Below, one piece after another: positions 26,490-35,893 of a stretch of DNA of 64,000 nt; within the stretch, counting starts at the first letter, position 1; each line of letters opens with the position of its first letter. The stretch is from Methylomonas sp. MK1. GTDB lineage: Bacteria; Pseudomonadota; Gammaproteobacteria; Methylococcales; Methylomonadaceae. A program made the position numbers and the translations under genes. A model generated the notes under the pieces. It was not told the DNA's origin. It did no database searches and saw only the letters and a program-made list of their open reading frames with translations. The stretch spans positions 1,798,001-1,862,000 of the forward strand of contig NZ_AQOV01000001.1 in assembly GCF_000365425.1 (NCBI RefSeq), in the 5' to 3' direction.

Positions 26490-27071
26490 ATGTCCCAATT
26501 TCAAATTCATTCCATCCTGACCGCCAATGCCACGGCAAAACCTTTACTGGAAGGCTCGCTAAAAAAATACGGCTTCGTGCCCAATTTGCACGGCGGTTTG
26601 GCCGAAGCGCCGGCGGCTCTGAAAGCTTACATCGAGTTGACGGCTTTGTTTGACCAAACGTCGTTTAGCCCGACCGAACAGCAAGTCATTTTGCTGGCCA
26701 TTAGCGCCGAGAATAATTGCACTTATTGTGTCGCCGCGCATTCGATGATCGCTAAACAGATGGTCAAAGCCGATTCGGCTATCGTCGAAGCCCTGCGCAA
26801 CGGTAAACCGCTGCCTGACAGCAAATTGGAGGCATTGGCTGGATTTGCCCGTGCAGTGGTGAAAAACCGTGGCGTAGTTTGCGGTCAAACCTTAGACAAA
26901 TTTATCACGGCAGGCTACAGCCGGGCGCAGGTTTTGGAAGTGGTGTTGGGCGTGGCATTCAAAACCCTCAGCAACTACACCAACCACATTATCAATATCC
27001 CATTGGACACCGCATTCCAGGCCGAAGCTTGGGACGAACCAGCGCAATGCAACAGTCGGCAGTGTGCTTGA
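26490..27071 (+). CDS. Carboxymuconolactone decarboxylase family protein (AhpD-like)
   Basis: 193 residues, helical. The redox motif C77-T-Y-C80-V-A-A-H84 is the AhpD-like CxxC-x3-H site, so a peroxidase or disulfide-reductase role is more likely than true decarboxylation. A strong AAAGGAGAG site precedes the ATG. First gene of a probable three-gene operon (this, cysteine hydrolase, tautomerase) divergent from an AraC regulator. A relative with the same motif positions is at 48896-49441. Confidence 0.88.
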   Translation: MSQFQIHSILTANATAKPLLEGSLKKYGFVPNLHGGLAEAPAALKAYIELTALFDQTSFSPTEQQVILLAISAENNCTYCVAAHSMIAKQMVKADSAIVEALRNGKPLPDSKLEALAGFARAVVKNRGVVCGQTLDKFITAGYSRAQVLEVVLGVAFKTLSNYTNHIINIPLDTAFQAEAWDEPAQCNSRQCA

Positions 27072-27099
27072 TCGATTGACTCATCAATAGGTAAACACC

Positions 27100-27702
27100 A
27101 TGAAAGTAAAACAAACCGCAGTGGTTTTATTGGAACTGCAAAACGACTTTCTCACAGAAGGCGGCAAACTATACCCGTTATTGAAGCCGGTATTGGAAAC
27201 CTACGATGTCAAAGCCCACCAAAACGAGTTGATCCGGGCGGCACGGGCTAGCGGTATGCTGATCGTGCATGTGCCTATCGGCTTCTCGGCCGATTATCGG
27301 GAAATGGGCGATGAGCCATACGGCATTCTGCAAGCGGTAAAAAATGCCGGTGCGTTAATCAAAGGTACCTGGGGCAGTGCCCTTGCCGAAGGCATCGACA
27401 TTCAAGCCGACGATATTGTCGTTGAGGGTAAATCAGGCATCGATGCCTTCGCCGGCACACATCTGGATTTTGTTTTGCGATCACATGGCATCACCACCAT
27501 TGCCCTGGCAGGACAGTTAACCAACATTTGTATCGAATCCACGATGCGCGCTGCTTACGACAAAGGCTATCGCGTGTTCGGAATTACCGATGCCAGCGCC
27601 ACTATCGGCTTAGAGCAGTACGACGCTTCAATCGAACACAACTGGCCAATGTTCAGCGAGCCTATGACCTATAACGTATTCCTGGATCGAGCGGCAGCAT
27701 AA
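27100..27702 (+). CDS. Isochorismatase-family cysteine hydrolase
   Basis: 200 residues with the catalytic triad D16 (LELQNDFL), K111 (VVEGKSGIDAF) and C144 (LTNICIEST), and the usual cis-peptide region before the cysteine. The alpha/beta hydrolase-like Rossmann core is complete. Family members hydrolyse amides or vinyl ethers; the substrate cannot be read here. It starts 28 bases after the AhpD-like gene, so it is probably co-transcribed. Confidence 0.88.
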   Translation: MKVKQTAVVLLELQNDFLTEGGKLYPLLKPVLETYDVKAHQNELIRAARASGMLIVHVPIGFSADYREMGDEPYGILQAVKNAGALIKGTWGSALAEGIDIQADDIVVEGKSGIDAFAGTHLDFVLRSHGITTIALAGQLTNICIESTMRAAYDKGYRVFGITDASATIGLEQYDASIEHNWPMFSEPMTYNVFLDRAAA

Positions 27703-27784
27703 GCGGATACCAGGGGATGCGTCACTTCTTTCGAGTTGGCGCATCGTAGTTTTTATACTCAATCATTAAATCAGGAGTAACACT

Positions 27785-28006
27785 ATGCCACTTGTACAGA
27801 TTAAAGGCATTAGCGGCTATTTGTCGCTAGAACAAAAACAGGCCATCATCAGCAAAGTCACCGATGCTATTGTCTCGGTGGAAGGCGAAGGCCTGCGCCC
27901 GGTCACCTGGGTATTGATCGAAGATGTCGCGTCAGGCGAATGGGGCGTTGGCGGACAACCCGTGACCACCGACGCCTTAAGGTCAATGAGTCGAGGTAAT
28001 CCGTAA
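27785..28006 (+). CDS. 4-oxalocrotonate tautomerase family protein
   Basis: 73 residues. After removal of Met the N-terminus is Pro (PLVQIKGISGYLS), the catalytic base of this family. The C-terminal VEGEGLRPVTWVLIEDVASG forms the second strand-helix unit. A GGAGTAACACT site precedes the ATG. Third gene of the AraC-linked operon. Likely a small hexameric or trimeric tautomerase acting on a keto-enol intermediate. Confidence 0.85.
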   Translation: MPLVQIKGISGYLSLEQKQAIISKVTDAIVSVEGEGLRPVTWVLIEDVASGEWGVGGQPVTTDALRSMSRGNP

Positions 28007-28043
28007 ATTCAAGGTTTTGGGCGCGGCGGAGTCTTCTGCCGCC

Positions 28044-28670
28044 TCAGCCATTTACCAACAGTAAGTAGCGTTGCCAATCTTGGTAAATATCTACGTCCCA
28101 CTGACTGTCCAGTTCGCCAAGGTTCAAGCCGATGTCCTTGGCCCGGCGACGGGTGGCCGACATGACCTGGTCATGACCCCAGCTCATGTCGCCAAACAGT
28201 CCCGGTTGCACCTGGTTTAAGCCGATCATGACGTAACCGCCATCGTCAGCGGGTGCAATGACCGCATCGTGTCCTTGGTTTAACGCCGTCAGTGCCCAAC
28301 GCAGGTCGTCACCGGAAAGACTAGGACAATCGCAACCCATCAGCAATGCATGCCGGTGTCGGCCCAATGCATCTTCGAAGGCTTGCTGCATGCGTTCCCC
28401 TAAATCGGAACCGTGCTGAGTCCTGAGTGTGACCGGGTAGCGGCATGCACAATCTTGAAAGAAGGCATGGCTGGTATCCGGCGCACAATGAAGTTCGACT
28501 GGACACAAAGACTGCTGAAAGGCCCGATCCAGGGTCATATAAGTGAGCTGCCGATGGGCTTTAGCCGCCTTTTCTGCGCTCAAGGCCGGTTGTAGCCGGG
28601 TTTTGACTTGGCCGGGAATCGGTGCTTTGCAAAAAATTAGCAGGACGCTGTCGGGAAATTGATAAACCAT
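28044..28670 (-). CDS. TIGR04282 family arsenosugar biosynthesis glycosyltransferase (DUF2064)
   Basis: 208 residues, a GT-A-like nucleotidyl/glycosyl transferase. Signature pieces are LLIFCKAPIPGQVKTRL near the start, LMGCDCPSLSGDDL in the middle and APADDGGYVMIGLNQVQP. These are hallmarks of DUF2064/TIGR04282, found next to arsenosugar genes. Last gene of an operon with a sterol-desaturase-like protein, a TIGR04283 glycosyltransferase and a TVP38-reductase fusion, with a gap of only three bases to the previous gene. Probably adds or activates the sugar moiety. Confidence 0.88.
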   Translation of the reverse strand: MVYQFPDSVLLIFCKAPIPGQVKTRLQPALSAEKAAKAHRQLTYMTLDRAFQQSLCPVELHCAPDTSHAFFQDCACRYPVTLRTQHGSDLGERMQQAFEDALGRHRHALLMGCDCPSLSGDDLRWALTALNQGHDAVIAPADDGGYVMIGLNQVQPGLFGDMSWGHDQVMSATRRRAKDIGLNLGELDSQWDVDIYQDWQRYLLLVNG

Positions 28671-28673
28671 AGA

Positions 28674-29465
28674 TCAGCGCTTCCGCAAAGGTCGAAACGG
28701 CATGGCTAATAACTGGAAGAAACCCAGCTCTTGTCGGTCTTGAAATCCGTTCAAGCCAATAGTCATTTCGGTTTGCGGTTGCTGTGATCGATGACAGTAG
28801 GTCTTGAACAGGCGGTCCCAGCACGACAAGGAAAAGCCAAAATTGCTGTCGGTTTCCTGTTGCCGGGCGGAATGATGAATCCGGTGCATGCCCGGCGTAA
28901 CCAACAGATAACGCAGCATCCGCTCGAAAAGCGGCGGCAGGCTGACATTACCGTGATTGAACAATGCGCAGCCATTCAGGATGATTTCGAACGCGATGAC
29001 GGCCAGAGGATCGGCACCGAGTGCAATCACCAGCAATACTTTGTAAGCCATGGACAGCATGATCTCTAAGGGATGAAAGCGCACGGCGGTGGTGGTGTCG
29101 AAATCAAGGTCGCTGTGATGGACTTGATGCAGACGCCAGAACCATTGCCAACGATGGGCCGCGACATGTTGCGCGTAAATCGCCAAATCCAGTAAAAGCA
29201 GGCTTAGCGAAATGTTTAGCCAATCAGGTACGGGTAAGTTGTTAAACAGGCCAAGCTGTTGGTCGACGGCCCAGTTCGCTGCCAGCCAGGCCGCCGCACC
29301 GATGCTGATGCGCATCACACCCGCATTCAAGGCCGCCAAACCAAGATTGATGCTCCAGCGTTGACGGCGTGGGATGCTTAAATACCGAGTAGGACTTAGC
29401 AATTCCCAACTCGCCATCAACACTAAAATACCGATAAACACGCCAAAGCGCAGCATGGCTTCCAT
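28674..29465 (-). CDS. Sterol desaturase family / fatty acid hydroxylase-like membrane protein
   Basis: 263 residues from ATG 29465, which has GGAG six bases before it and overlaps the previous stop as TGATG; a GTG at 29468 is the alternative. Four hydrophobic segments and the three histidine clusters of a di-iron hydroxylase are visible: HVAAHRW, HQVHHSDLD and HRIHHS. This indicates a membrane di-iron oxygenase acting on a lipid-like substrate. Its place between two arsenosugar glycosyltransferases suggests a role in an arsenolipid or a related membrane product (inference). Confidence 0.88.
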   Translation of the reverse strand: MEAMLRFGVFIGILVLMASWELLSPTRYLSIPRRQRWSINLGLAALNAGVMRISIGAAAWLAANWAVDQQLGLFNNLPVPDWLNISLSLLLLDLAIYAQHVAAHRWQWFWRLHQVHHSDLDFDTTTAVRFHPLEIMLSMAYKVLLVIALGADPLAVIAFEIILNGCALFNHGNVSLPPLFERMLRYLLVTPGMHRIHHSARQQETDSNFGFSLSCWDRLFKTYCHRSQQPQTEMTIGLNGFQDRQELGFFQLLAMPFRPLRKR

Positions 29466-30148
29466 CACCGTCTCCCGTCATAACACATGGCCAGATCATT
29501 GGGATCGGCACCAAAAAAATACGCCAAGCGTAGCCACCACATCAGTAGGATGGTTTTGAATAGTCCATGTTGTTGCCAGCGCCGTGCCGAAGTCAGCACC
29601 TTGGCCTTTAAACTACAGGGTTTACCGAGTATTTTCAGCTTGCCGCTGATGGCAATATCTTCCATCAGGGCAATCTCCGGAAAGCCGCCCGCCGCTGCAA
29701 ATGCTGAGTGGGTTATAAACAAAGCTTGGTCACCGGTGGCAATGCTGGTCAACCGTGAGCGCTGGTTCATCATGAAGGCTATCAGTTTGAAGATAGGTTT
29801 AGGGCTGTCGAAGGCCACATCGAAACGACCCCACTGAAAACCTTCGGCCATGGCCTGGTTGATCAAATCAATCGCATTGTCAGGCAACCGAGTATCGGCA
29901 TGCAGAAACAGCAATACCTCGGCTTCAGCTTGCGAAGCGCCTGCATTCATTTGTATGGCACGACCGCGAGAACCGAGTATGACCTTATCGACCAGAGGCT
30001 TGGCAATTTCCGGGCTATCATCGTGACTGCCGCCATCAACCAGCAGCAGCTGGCAACGATCACGCAGACCTTGCAAGGCATGTAATTTAGCAGGGAGTTG
30101 TCCGGCCTCGTTGAGAACTGGGATGACGATACTAAGCTGGTAAGTCAT
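29465..30148 (-). CDS. TIGR04283 family arsenosugar biosynthesis glycosyltransferase (GT2)
   Basis: 227 residues from ATG 30148, where the GT-A core starts at once (MTYQLSIVIPVLNEAGQLPA); the longer frame overlaps the upstream gene. Contains the DGGSHDD motif, the HADTRLP divalent-metal motif and the GDQALFI segment of GT2 enzymes. TIGR04283 proteins pair with TIGR04282 in arsenosugar loci, as here. Starts 16 bases after the TVP38-reductase fusion and overlaps the desaturase gene, so translation is probably coupled. Confidence 0.88.
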   Translation of the reverse strand: MTYQLSIVIPVLNEAGQLPAKLHALQGLRDRCQLLLVDGGSHDDSPEIAKPLVDKVILGSRGRAIQMNAGASQAEAEVLLFLHADTRLPDNAIDLINQAMAEGFQWGRFDVAFDSPKPIFKLIAFMMNQRSRLTSIATGDQALFITHSAFAAAGGFPEIALMEDIAISGKLKILGKPCSLKAKVLTSARRWQQHGLFKTILLMWWLRLAYFFGADPNDLAMCYDGRR

Positions 30149-30164
30149 GTCTTGAATTTGTCCC

Positions 30165-32315
30165 TCAAGCCTTGCGCCGCCAAGCATGATAACGGCCCAG
30201 CCATTCCAGCAATACCATGGGCGCGTGATTGCGTTTCCAGACGCCCGCTACATATTTATTAGCTTCCGCCATGGTTGGATAGATGTGAATAGTGCCTAAA
30301 ATCTTATTCAGACCAATGTTGTGTTTCATCGCCAGCACACATTCAGCCAGTAAGTCGCCAGCATGTTCGCCGACGATGGTGACGCCGAGTATTTTGTCCT
30401 TGCCCGGCACAGTCAGCACTTTAACGAAGCCATGCGCTTCGCCGTCGGCAATCGCCCGGTCCAGATCGGCTATTCCGTAGGTCGATACTTCATAAGCGAT
30501 ATTCTGCGCTTGCGCTTCCTGTTCATTCAGACCGACGCGAGCGACTTCCGGGTCGGTAAAGGTCGACCAGGGGATCACCGAATAATCGGTACGAAACTTC
30601 TTAAAGTGTCCGAATAAGGCGTTGACCGCTGCGTACCAAGCCTGATGCGCGGCGGTGTGAGTAAACTGATACGGTCCCGCGACGTCGCCGACGGCGAAAA
30701 TATTCGGATAGTTGGTTTCCTGAAAGGCGTTGGTTTCCAGGGTAAGGCGCGGTGACAAGGCAATGCCCAGCTCCTCGACACCATAGCCTTGCACATTGGC
30801 GGTGCGGCCAATGGCGATAATCACTTTGTCGAACAGGATTCTGACGATTTGCCCGTCAGTTTCCGCCAGCAAAATGTGTTCGCCGTTTTCGACGACGAAC
30901 TCCTTGGCAGTGTGATTGACGCGTACATCTACGCCTTCTGCGCGGAAACGGGCCTGGACGATGTCCGACACTTCGGCATCTTCCCGCAGCATCAGACGCG
31001 GCGCCATTTCCACCTGTGTGACCTGGCTGCCCAAGCGGGCGAAGGTTTGCGTCAATTCGCAGCCTATCGGGCCGCCGCCCAGCACCAGCAGGCGCTTGGG
31101 TAATTCGCGCAAGTTCCAGATATTATCCGAGGTCAGATAATCGATGTTTTTCAGTCCGGGAATCGGCGGTACGAAAGGCCGGGCGCCGGCGGCGATGACT
31201 ATCGAACGCGTAGTGATGGTTTTCACACCTTCGGCGGTAGCCACTTCCACCGCCCAGGGCGAGACGATTTTGGCCGAGCCTTCGATGACCTCCACGCCCA
31301 GCTCGGTATATCGTTCGACGGAATCGTGCGGCGCCACAGTTTTGATCACCTGTTGCACCCGCTCCATCACGTCCGCAAAATCAAATTCAACCTCGGCTTT
31401 GGCGATGCCGAACTCGGGCGCGCGTTTGATATGCGACAACAACTTGGCCGAACGAATCAGCGCCTTGGAGGGTACGCAACCGGTGTTCAGGCAGTCGCCG
31501 CCCGTTTTGTGCTTTTCGATCAAGGTCACTTTAGCTTTCACGGCAGCAGCTATATAGGCCGACACTAAACCACCTGAGCCGGCACCGATCACGATTAGAT
31601 TGTTGTCGAAACGGTCGGGTTTAGGCCAGTTCGCGTAAATTTTGCGTTGCTTGAAAAATTCGAGCATGTGTTTGGCCACCCAAGGAAATACACCGAGCAA
31701 GGCAAACGAACCCAGCAAGCTTGGAGACAGAATAGCGGAGAGTGAATCGATTTTCGCCAACTGGGTACCGGCATTGACATAAACCACAGTACCGGCCAGC
31801 ATGCCGACCTGGCTAACCCAGTAAAACGTCCTGGTCTTGATCGGCGTCAAACCCATCGCTAGATTGATCATGAAAAACGGAAACAACGGCACCAGACGTA
31901 AGGTAAACAAATAAAAAGCGCCGTCGCGACTCACGCCCTCATCTATGGCCTGCAAGCGGGCGCTAAACCGAGATTTGACCCAGTCGCGCAACAAAAACCG
32001 TGCGGCCAGAAACGCCAGGGTTGCGCCGATGCTGGAAGCAAACGAGACGATCAAGGTACCCCATAACAATCCGAATACCGCGCCGCCAGCCAGGGTCAAT
32101 ATCGTCGCCCCCGGTAATGACAGCGCAGTGACCGCGATGTACAACGCGGCATAGAGTGCCATAGCCAGTACTGGGTGAGCCTGACGGTAATCGGCGTTAC
32201 TGGTCTGCTGTGCCTTCAAGTTATCCAGCGTCAGATAGTGCTGCAAGTCCAAGGCAAAAAATGTTGCCACCAATGCGGCAATACCCAGCAATAACAAAAG
32301 TCTGGAGGTTTTCAT
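30165..32315 (-). CDS. TVP38/TMEM64 membrane domain fused to a mercuric-reductase-like FAD oxidoreductase
   Basis: 716 residues in two parts. Residues 1-225 are a TVP38/TMEM64 (DedA-like) membrane domain with about five helices (LPGATILTLAGGAVFGLLWG and FTLRLVPLFPFFMINLAMGL). Residues 238-716 are a class I pyridine-nucleotide-disulfide oxidoreductase: FAD motif VIGAGSGGL, redox pair C275-LNTG-C280, NAD motif LGGGPIGCELTQ, second FAD motif VGDVAGPYQFTH and dimer domain. It lacks the extra C-terminal cysteines of MerA. First gene of the arsenosugar operon. It may reduce a thiol or metal(loid) substrate at the membrane; the substrate is unknown. Confidence 0.9.
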   Translation of the reverse strand: MKTSRLLLLLGIAALVATFFALDLQHYLTLDNLKAQQTSNADYRQAHPVLAMALYAALYIAVTALSLPGATILTLAGGAVFGLLWGTLIVSFASSIGATLAFLAARFLLRDWVKSRFSARLQAIDEGVSRDGAFYLFTLRLVPLFPFFMINLAMGLTPIKTRTFYWVSQVGMLAGTVVYVNAGTQLAKIDSLSAILSPSLLGSFALLGVFPWVAKHMLEFFKQRKIYANWPKPDRFDNNLIVIGAGSGGLVSAYIAAAVKAKVTLIEKHKTGGDCLNTGCVPSKALIRSAKLLSHIKRAPEFGIAKAEVEFDFADVMERVQQVIKTVAPHDSVERYTELGVEVIEGSAKIVSPWAVEVATAEGVKTITTRSIVIAAGARPFVPPIPGLKNIDYLTSDNIWNLRELPKRLLVLGGGPIGCELTQTFARLGSQVTQVEMAPRLMLREDAEVSDIVQARFRAEGVDVRVNHTAKEFVVENGEHILLAETDGQIVRILFDKVIIAIGRTANVQGYGVEELGIALSPRLTLETNAFQETNYPNIFAVGDVAGPYQFTHTAAHQAWYAAVNALFGHFKKFRTDYSVIPWSTFTDPEVARVGLNEQEAQAQNIAYEVSTYGIADLDRAIADGEAHGFVKVLTVPGKDKILGVTIVGEHAGDLLAECVLAMKHNIGLNKILGTIHIYPTMAEANKYVAGVWKRNHAPMVLLEWLGRYHAWRRKA

Positions 32316-32595
32316 GCCGACCTACCAATTCTGAGTGGGCTAGGCTTCGAAGGGTGTTGGCGGTTTGTCTGGCTAAACATTTATGTTCCTTAAGTACTAT
32401 TGGGCTTGCCTGTTAGTCGTGTTTGCCAGTCATTCCTGACAACTATCTCGGCAAATTTAATTTCACTGGTTTAATAGACATCATCGCCACTTAGTAGATC
32501 AAGATTCTTTCAGGCACTCCTGATAGGCAAAATTTGTGTTCGGTTAGTGCAATACCTACACTATGTGACGTCTACCTTATATTTTGTCACCCATT

Positions 32596-33090
32596 ATGCG
32601 CCTGCCGCCTAAACACCAGCGCGATGTTCTTAAAATCGGTGAATTGGCCGATGAACTTGGCACCACGCCAAGAACCATTCGGCTTTACGAGGAACTTGGA
32701 CTGATCGCTCCTGACCGCACCGAGGGCGGCACCCGTCTTTATGCCCGGAAAGATTTGAAGCGCATGGCTATCGCGTTGCAGCTTGGTCGGGTCGGCATCG
32801 AGCTGGAATCGGTGCAAAAACTCGCTCAAACCCGACAGCGATGTGCTTCCGGCAAAGCAGCATCAGCCGCGATGAGGCCGATCCTGCATGACTTGCGCAC
32901 CAGAATCCGGGGCTTGCTGGAGGATTTGGAAGAACTGGATCGCGATCTGGAACGGGCGGATATGCTGATCCGCCAATGCGGGAATTGTCAGAATCGCCCC
33001 AATCGCCAGGATTGCCCGGACTGTCCGGTGAATAAAAACGTCGATTTGACCAACATAGGGCGCCTGGTTTGGGATCCAAGTTGTCCGTGA
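32596..33090 (+). CDS. MerR family regulator, cysteine-rich C-terminus
   Basis: 164 residues from ATG 32596 (a TTG at 32584 is an alternative; neither has a clear ribosome site). The winged helix-turn-helix is at residues 10-80 (LKIGELADELGTTPRTIRLY). A long dimer helix follows, then a cysteine cluster CGNCQNRPNRQDCPDCPVN that could bind a metal(loid). Divergent from the TVP38-reductase/arsenosugar operon 281 bases away, so a likely regulator of it. A short dyad TAGTG-N9-CACTA lies at 32545-32563 in front of the gene and could be its operator. Confidence 0.85.
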   Translation: MRLPPKHQRDVLKIGELADELGTTPRTIRLYEELGLIAPDRTEGGTRLYARKDLKRMAIALQLGRVGIELESVQKLAQTRQRCASGKAASAAMRPILHDLRTRIRGLLEDLEELDRDLERADMLIRQCGNCQNRPNRQDCPDCPVNKNVDLTNIGRLVWDPSCP

Positions 33091-33267
33091 CCAAGTTGCC
33101 GGGCCATTTCAAATATTACGTTAATGGCATTTATTGCTGTAGAGCGTAATACGAAGGAACTCAATTGTCGTAGCCTTATTCCGCCGTATGGATTCGTTTA
33201 ACATTCGGTGCATTACCCCTTAGCCATTACGCTTTGTGGCCCGTTCGAACCGCAAATCGCACCGCAT

Positions 33268-34332
33268 TCAGCTATTCAACACCTTGGTAGCCATTTCCGT
33301 ACCAATGACGCGGGCTTTGATTTTGGCGAATGCCGTGTCCCGCCCGGTCGAGGTGTCGTCTTCGAAAGGCGAAAAACCGCAGTCGTCGGTGGTGCCGAGC
33401 TGATGCAGCGGGATGTATTCGGCTGCGCGCAATACACGATCTCGCACTAATTCCGGTGCTTCCACGTCGGGGTTCAGCACGTCGATAACGCCAACAAACA
33501 CCCGTTGGTTAGGACGAATATTGTCCTTGATGATGGCTAAAACATGTTCCGGATCAGGTTCGCTGGCCATTTGCATATAGAAATTACCAGAATCGAGCTG
33601 GAACAAACTCGGCAGCAGGTCGGCGTAATCGACATCGGCGCTGTGTGTGGAATCATGGTCGCCGCCGGGACAGGTATGCACGCCGATGCGTTGGCGTTGT
33701 TCCGGGGTAAAGTGTGCCAATACCCGGTTGTTCAGGTCGATAAAGTTCCGCAGCAATTGCTTGGACGGATCGAGTTTGACCGACAAGCGGCCTTCGGTGA
33801 AATCGATTTGCACATGGTGTGCGCCTTGGTCCAAACAACCGCGAATATCCGCCACCGTTTCCTTGATCAAGTCATCGATAAAAGCGTCCCGCGAGTAGCC
33901 GTCTATGCCTTGTTGCGGATAAAGCAGGCTCAAGGCGGAAGCCGAAATCACCGCCTGCTTGAGTGGGCGCGTGGTGTAGCGTTTGGCGGCCTGCACAAAT
34001 GCGCCGGCATAGACGCCGTAGCGAAACGGTCCTGCGGTTAATCTGGGTAGTTGCCGGGTGTGGCCGTCGGCAAAAGGAATCACGATGCCGTCCTCGGCGA
34101 TGTTGTGCAAACCTTGTAATGGGTAGGTGGCGAAGCTGGACTTGGTCTGTTCGCCATCGGAGATCACCGGTGAACCCGTGTCCGCAAGACGTTGCAATGT
34201 GTCGCGTACCGCTTCGTCGTAGCAGGCATCGAGACGTTGTTGCGATAGGCTGCCCGCGCGAAAATCCCGCAGTGCTTCGAGCAATTGCGGCGGACGGGGA
34301 ATACTGCCTATGGATTCGGTGGGTATGGACAT
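33268..34332 (-). CDS. Cobalamin-independent methionine synthase (MetE C-domain-like) family protein
   Basis: 354 residues resembling the catalytic C-terminal barrel of MetE. It begins TESIGSIPRPPQLLEALRDF, has VISDGEQTKSSFATYP, then the zinc-site-like GVHTCPGGDHDSTHSAD, and ends LGTTDDCGFSPFEDD. It lacks the N-terminal half of MetE, so it belongs to the short methyltransferase group. It lies downstream of the NrtS-like gene on the same strand. In the arsenic context it could recycle or move methyl groups (inference). A CAGGAACGCGAC ribosome region precedes the start. Confidence 0.85.
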   Translation of the reverse strand: MSIPTESIGSIPRPPQLLEALRDFRAGSLSQQRLDACYDEAVRDTLQRLADTGSPVISDGEQTKSSFATYPLQGLHNIAEDGIVIPFADGHTRQLPRLTAGPFRYGVYAGAFVQAAKRYTTRPLKQAVISASALSLLYPQQGIDGYSRDAFIDDLIKETVADIRGCLDQGAHHVQIDFTEGRLSVKLDPSKQLLRNFIDLNNRVLAHFTPEQRQRIGVHTCPGGDHDSTHSADVDYADLLPSLFQLDSGNFYMQMASEPDPEHVLAIIKDNIRPNQRVFVGVIDVLNPDVEAPELVRDRVLRAAEYIPLHQLGTTDDCGFSPFEDDTSTGRDTAFAKIKARVIGTEMATKVLNS

Positions 34333-34398
34333 GTCGCGTTCCTGTATGGCGTTAAGGGAATGGGGCTAGGTAAAGTGAAGTGAAGTGAATGGTTGGCT

Positions 34399-34698
34399 TT
34401 ACGGGTCTGTCCGCTGATGAGCAATTGCGGTTAAAGCGCCGTAAGTGGCCACCAGAAAAGGCACGCTATAGGTTAATAGCGCCTTGACCACATCGAGTCT
34501 TTGCATCGCCGGGTAATCCAAACACAGCAGGCCGAACACTGCTTGCGGTTGGTTGATCAAATTCAACAGGGTGCCGACGACTAAGGCGACCTTGCCGGAG
34601 CGGCGGTATATGCCTAGCCGGGTGGCAGTTCGGTGCAGATCAAGTAATTTTGCAAAGCAACTTCCTACTGCGTCATTGCAACCCATCCACTTAAACAT
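34399..34698 (-). CDS. NrtS-like small membrane transport protein
   Basis: 99 residues with two hydrophobic helices, KVALVVGTLLNLINQPQAVF and VVKALLTYSVPFLVATYGAL. This is the pattern of the small nitrate/nitrite transporter NrtS. An AGGTGA site six bases before the ATG supports the start. The N-terminal 30 residues are an extension with no clear homologue. Only 66 bases separate it from the MetE-like gene downstream. The substrate is uncertain; the family name comes from cyanobacterial and bacterial nitrate genes, and no nitrogen genes are nearby. Confidence 0.65.
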   Translation of the reverse strand: MFKWMGCNDAVGSCFAKLLDLHRTATRLGIYRRSGKVALVVGTLLNLINQPQAVFGLLCLDYPAMQRLDVVKALLTYSVPFLVATYGALTAIAHQRTDP

Positions 34699-34928
34699 CC
34701 AGGATCACCTCTAACAAAAATGTAGATTTTGAGCGCGCTGTACGGCAAAAATCAATGCGCATAAAGCCATGCAATTAAACGCTCTCGACAAAAACGCTAA
34801 GTCACGCTCTTTGTTCAAAATATATCATTAAGGTTATATTTTGTAAATTCTCGCACGTTTCATTCAATGCACAAAACCATCCAAGCAGGCGCTTTTAATT
34901 GCTTGCTTAAGCCCGGATAAGGCCAAAC

Positions 34929-35891
34929 TCAGAGCAAAGCTCCGCCGCAGCTGCTGCCTTGGCCGGCGGTGCAACCGTAACAATGGGCGGCGGTGGCTAT
35001 CGGTGCGTTTTGCAGTTGTGCGAGGGACAACTCGCTGATATGTAGTTTGGGTTTGGCTGCGGCGCCCAACGGTAAATCCAGCATCTGATTGAAATCGCAA
35101 TCGTAGACAGTGCCTTGCCAGTCAATACTGAGGGTATTCAGGCACATCAGGTTTTCAAGGTTGTCGGCGCGAAAGCTGTCTTTTAGTAAAGTCAGATACG
35201 ATTCGAAGCGACCATGGCTGATCAATGTGCTGCCGAAGCGCTGAATCGGCATGTTGGCGATGGCAAACAGGCGGTTGAAGACGATGCCGTAATGGTGTTG
35301 CAAGTGCTGTTTGTAAGCTTGTTCCAGTTGCTGCTGGTCGGGCGGCAACACAGCATCTTGCGGGTTGAAAACCAAATTAAGCTGTAAGGCGCTGTCCGGT
35401 TGACCATAACCCAAGCGGTTCAGGCGCTGTAAGGCTGCCAGACTGTCTTTGAACACGCCTTTGCCGCGTTGTTTGTCGACATTTTCCTGCAAATAACACG
35501 GTAAGGAAGCAACGATCTCTACCTCATGTTCCGCTAGAAAATCGGCCAAAAATCGATAACGTGGGTCTTCCAAAATGGTCAGATTGCATCTGTCTATGAC
35601 TTTAATACCCAATCGGCGCGCAGAACGAACCAGATACAAAAACTGCGGATGCATTTCCGGCGCACCGCCGGTCAAATCCAGCGCGTGAATGTTGGAGGCT
35701 TCGGCCAAAGCCAGCACCTGATCAACGGTTTCCCGACTCATCATCTCGGTACGCTTGGGGCCGGCGTTGACATGGCAGTGCACGCAACTCAAATTGCACA
35801 GGTAGCCGAGATTGATTTGCAACACTTCCAACGGCTTGCGGAATAGGGCCGGAAAGTCGCTGTCGATCAGCAGAGGTTTGGTGTCGTGCAT
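34929..35891 (-). CDS. arsS: Arsenosugar biosynthesis radical SAM protein ArsS
   Basis: 320 residues, TIGR04167 type. The radical SAM cluster is C32-NLS-C36-VH-C39 in INLGYLCNLSCVHCHVNAGP. It continues with HALDLTGGAPEMHP and the C-terminal DUF3641 domain with CLNTLSIDWQGTVYDCDFNQ and a glycine/cysteine tail CYGCTAGQGSSCGG. Some relatives carry selenocysteine in the tail; all positions here are ordinary Cys codons. Known role: transfer of a deoxyadenosyl group to methylated arsenic on the way to arsenosugars. Last gene of the bufferin-type operon, two bases after the DUF3047 gene, which is an unusual partnership. Confidence 0.92.
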   Translation of the reverse strand: MHDTKPLLIDSDFPALFRKPLEVLQINLGYLCNLSCVHCHVNAGPKRTEMMSRETVDQVLALAEASNIHALDLTGGAPEMHPQFLYLVRSARRLGIKVIDRCNLTILEDPRYRFLADFLAEHEVEIVASLPCYLQENVDKQRGKGVFKDSLAALQRLNRLGYGQPDSALQLNLVFNPQDAVLPPDQQQLEQAYKQHLQHHYGIVFNRLFAIANMPIQRFGSTLISHGRFESYLTLLKDSFRADNLENLMCLNTLSIDWQGTVYDCDFNQMLDLPLGAAAKPKLHISELSLAQLQNAPIATAAHCYGCTAGQGSSCGGALL

Positions 35892-35893
35892 GC

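Noticed and set aside
26231..26653. 140-codon open frame overlapping the start of the AhpD-like gene
   Set aside because: Crosses the AraC gene, the intergenic promoter and the start of the next gene in the wrong frame.
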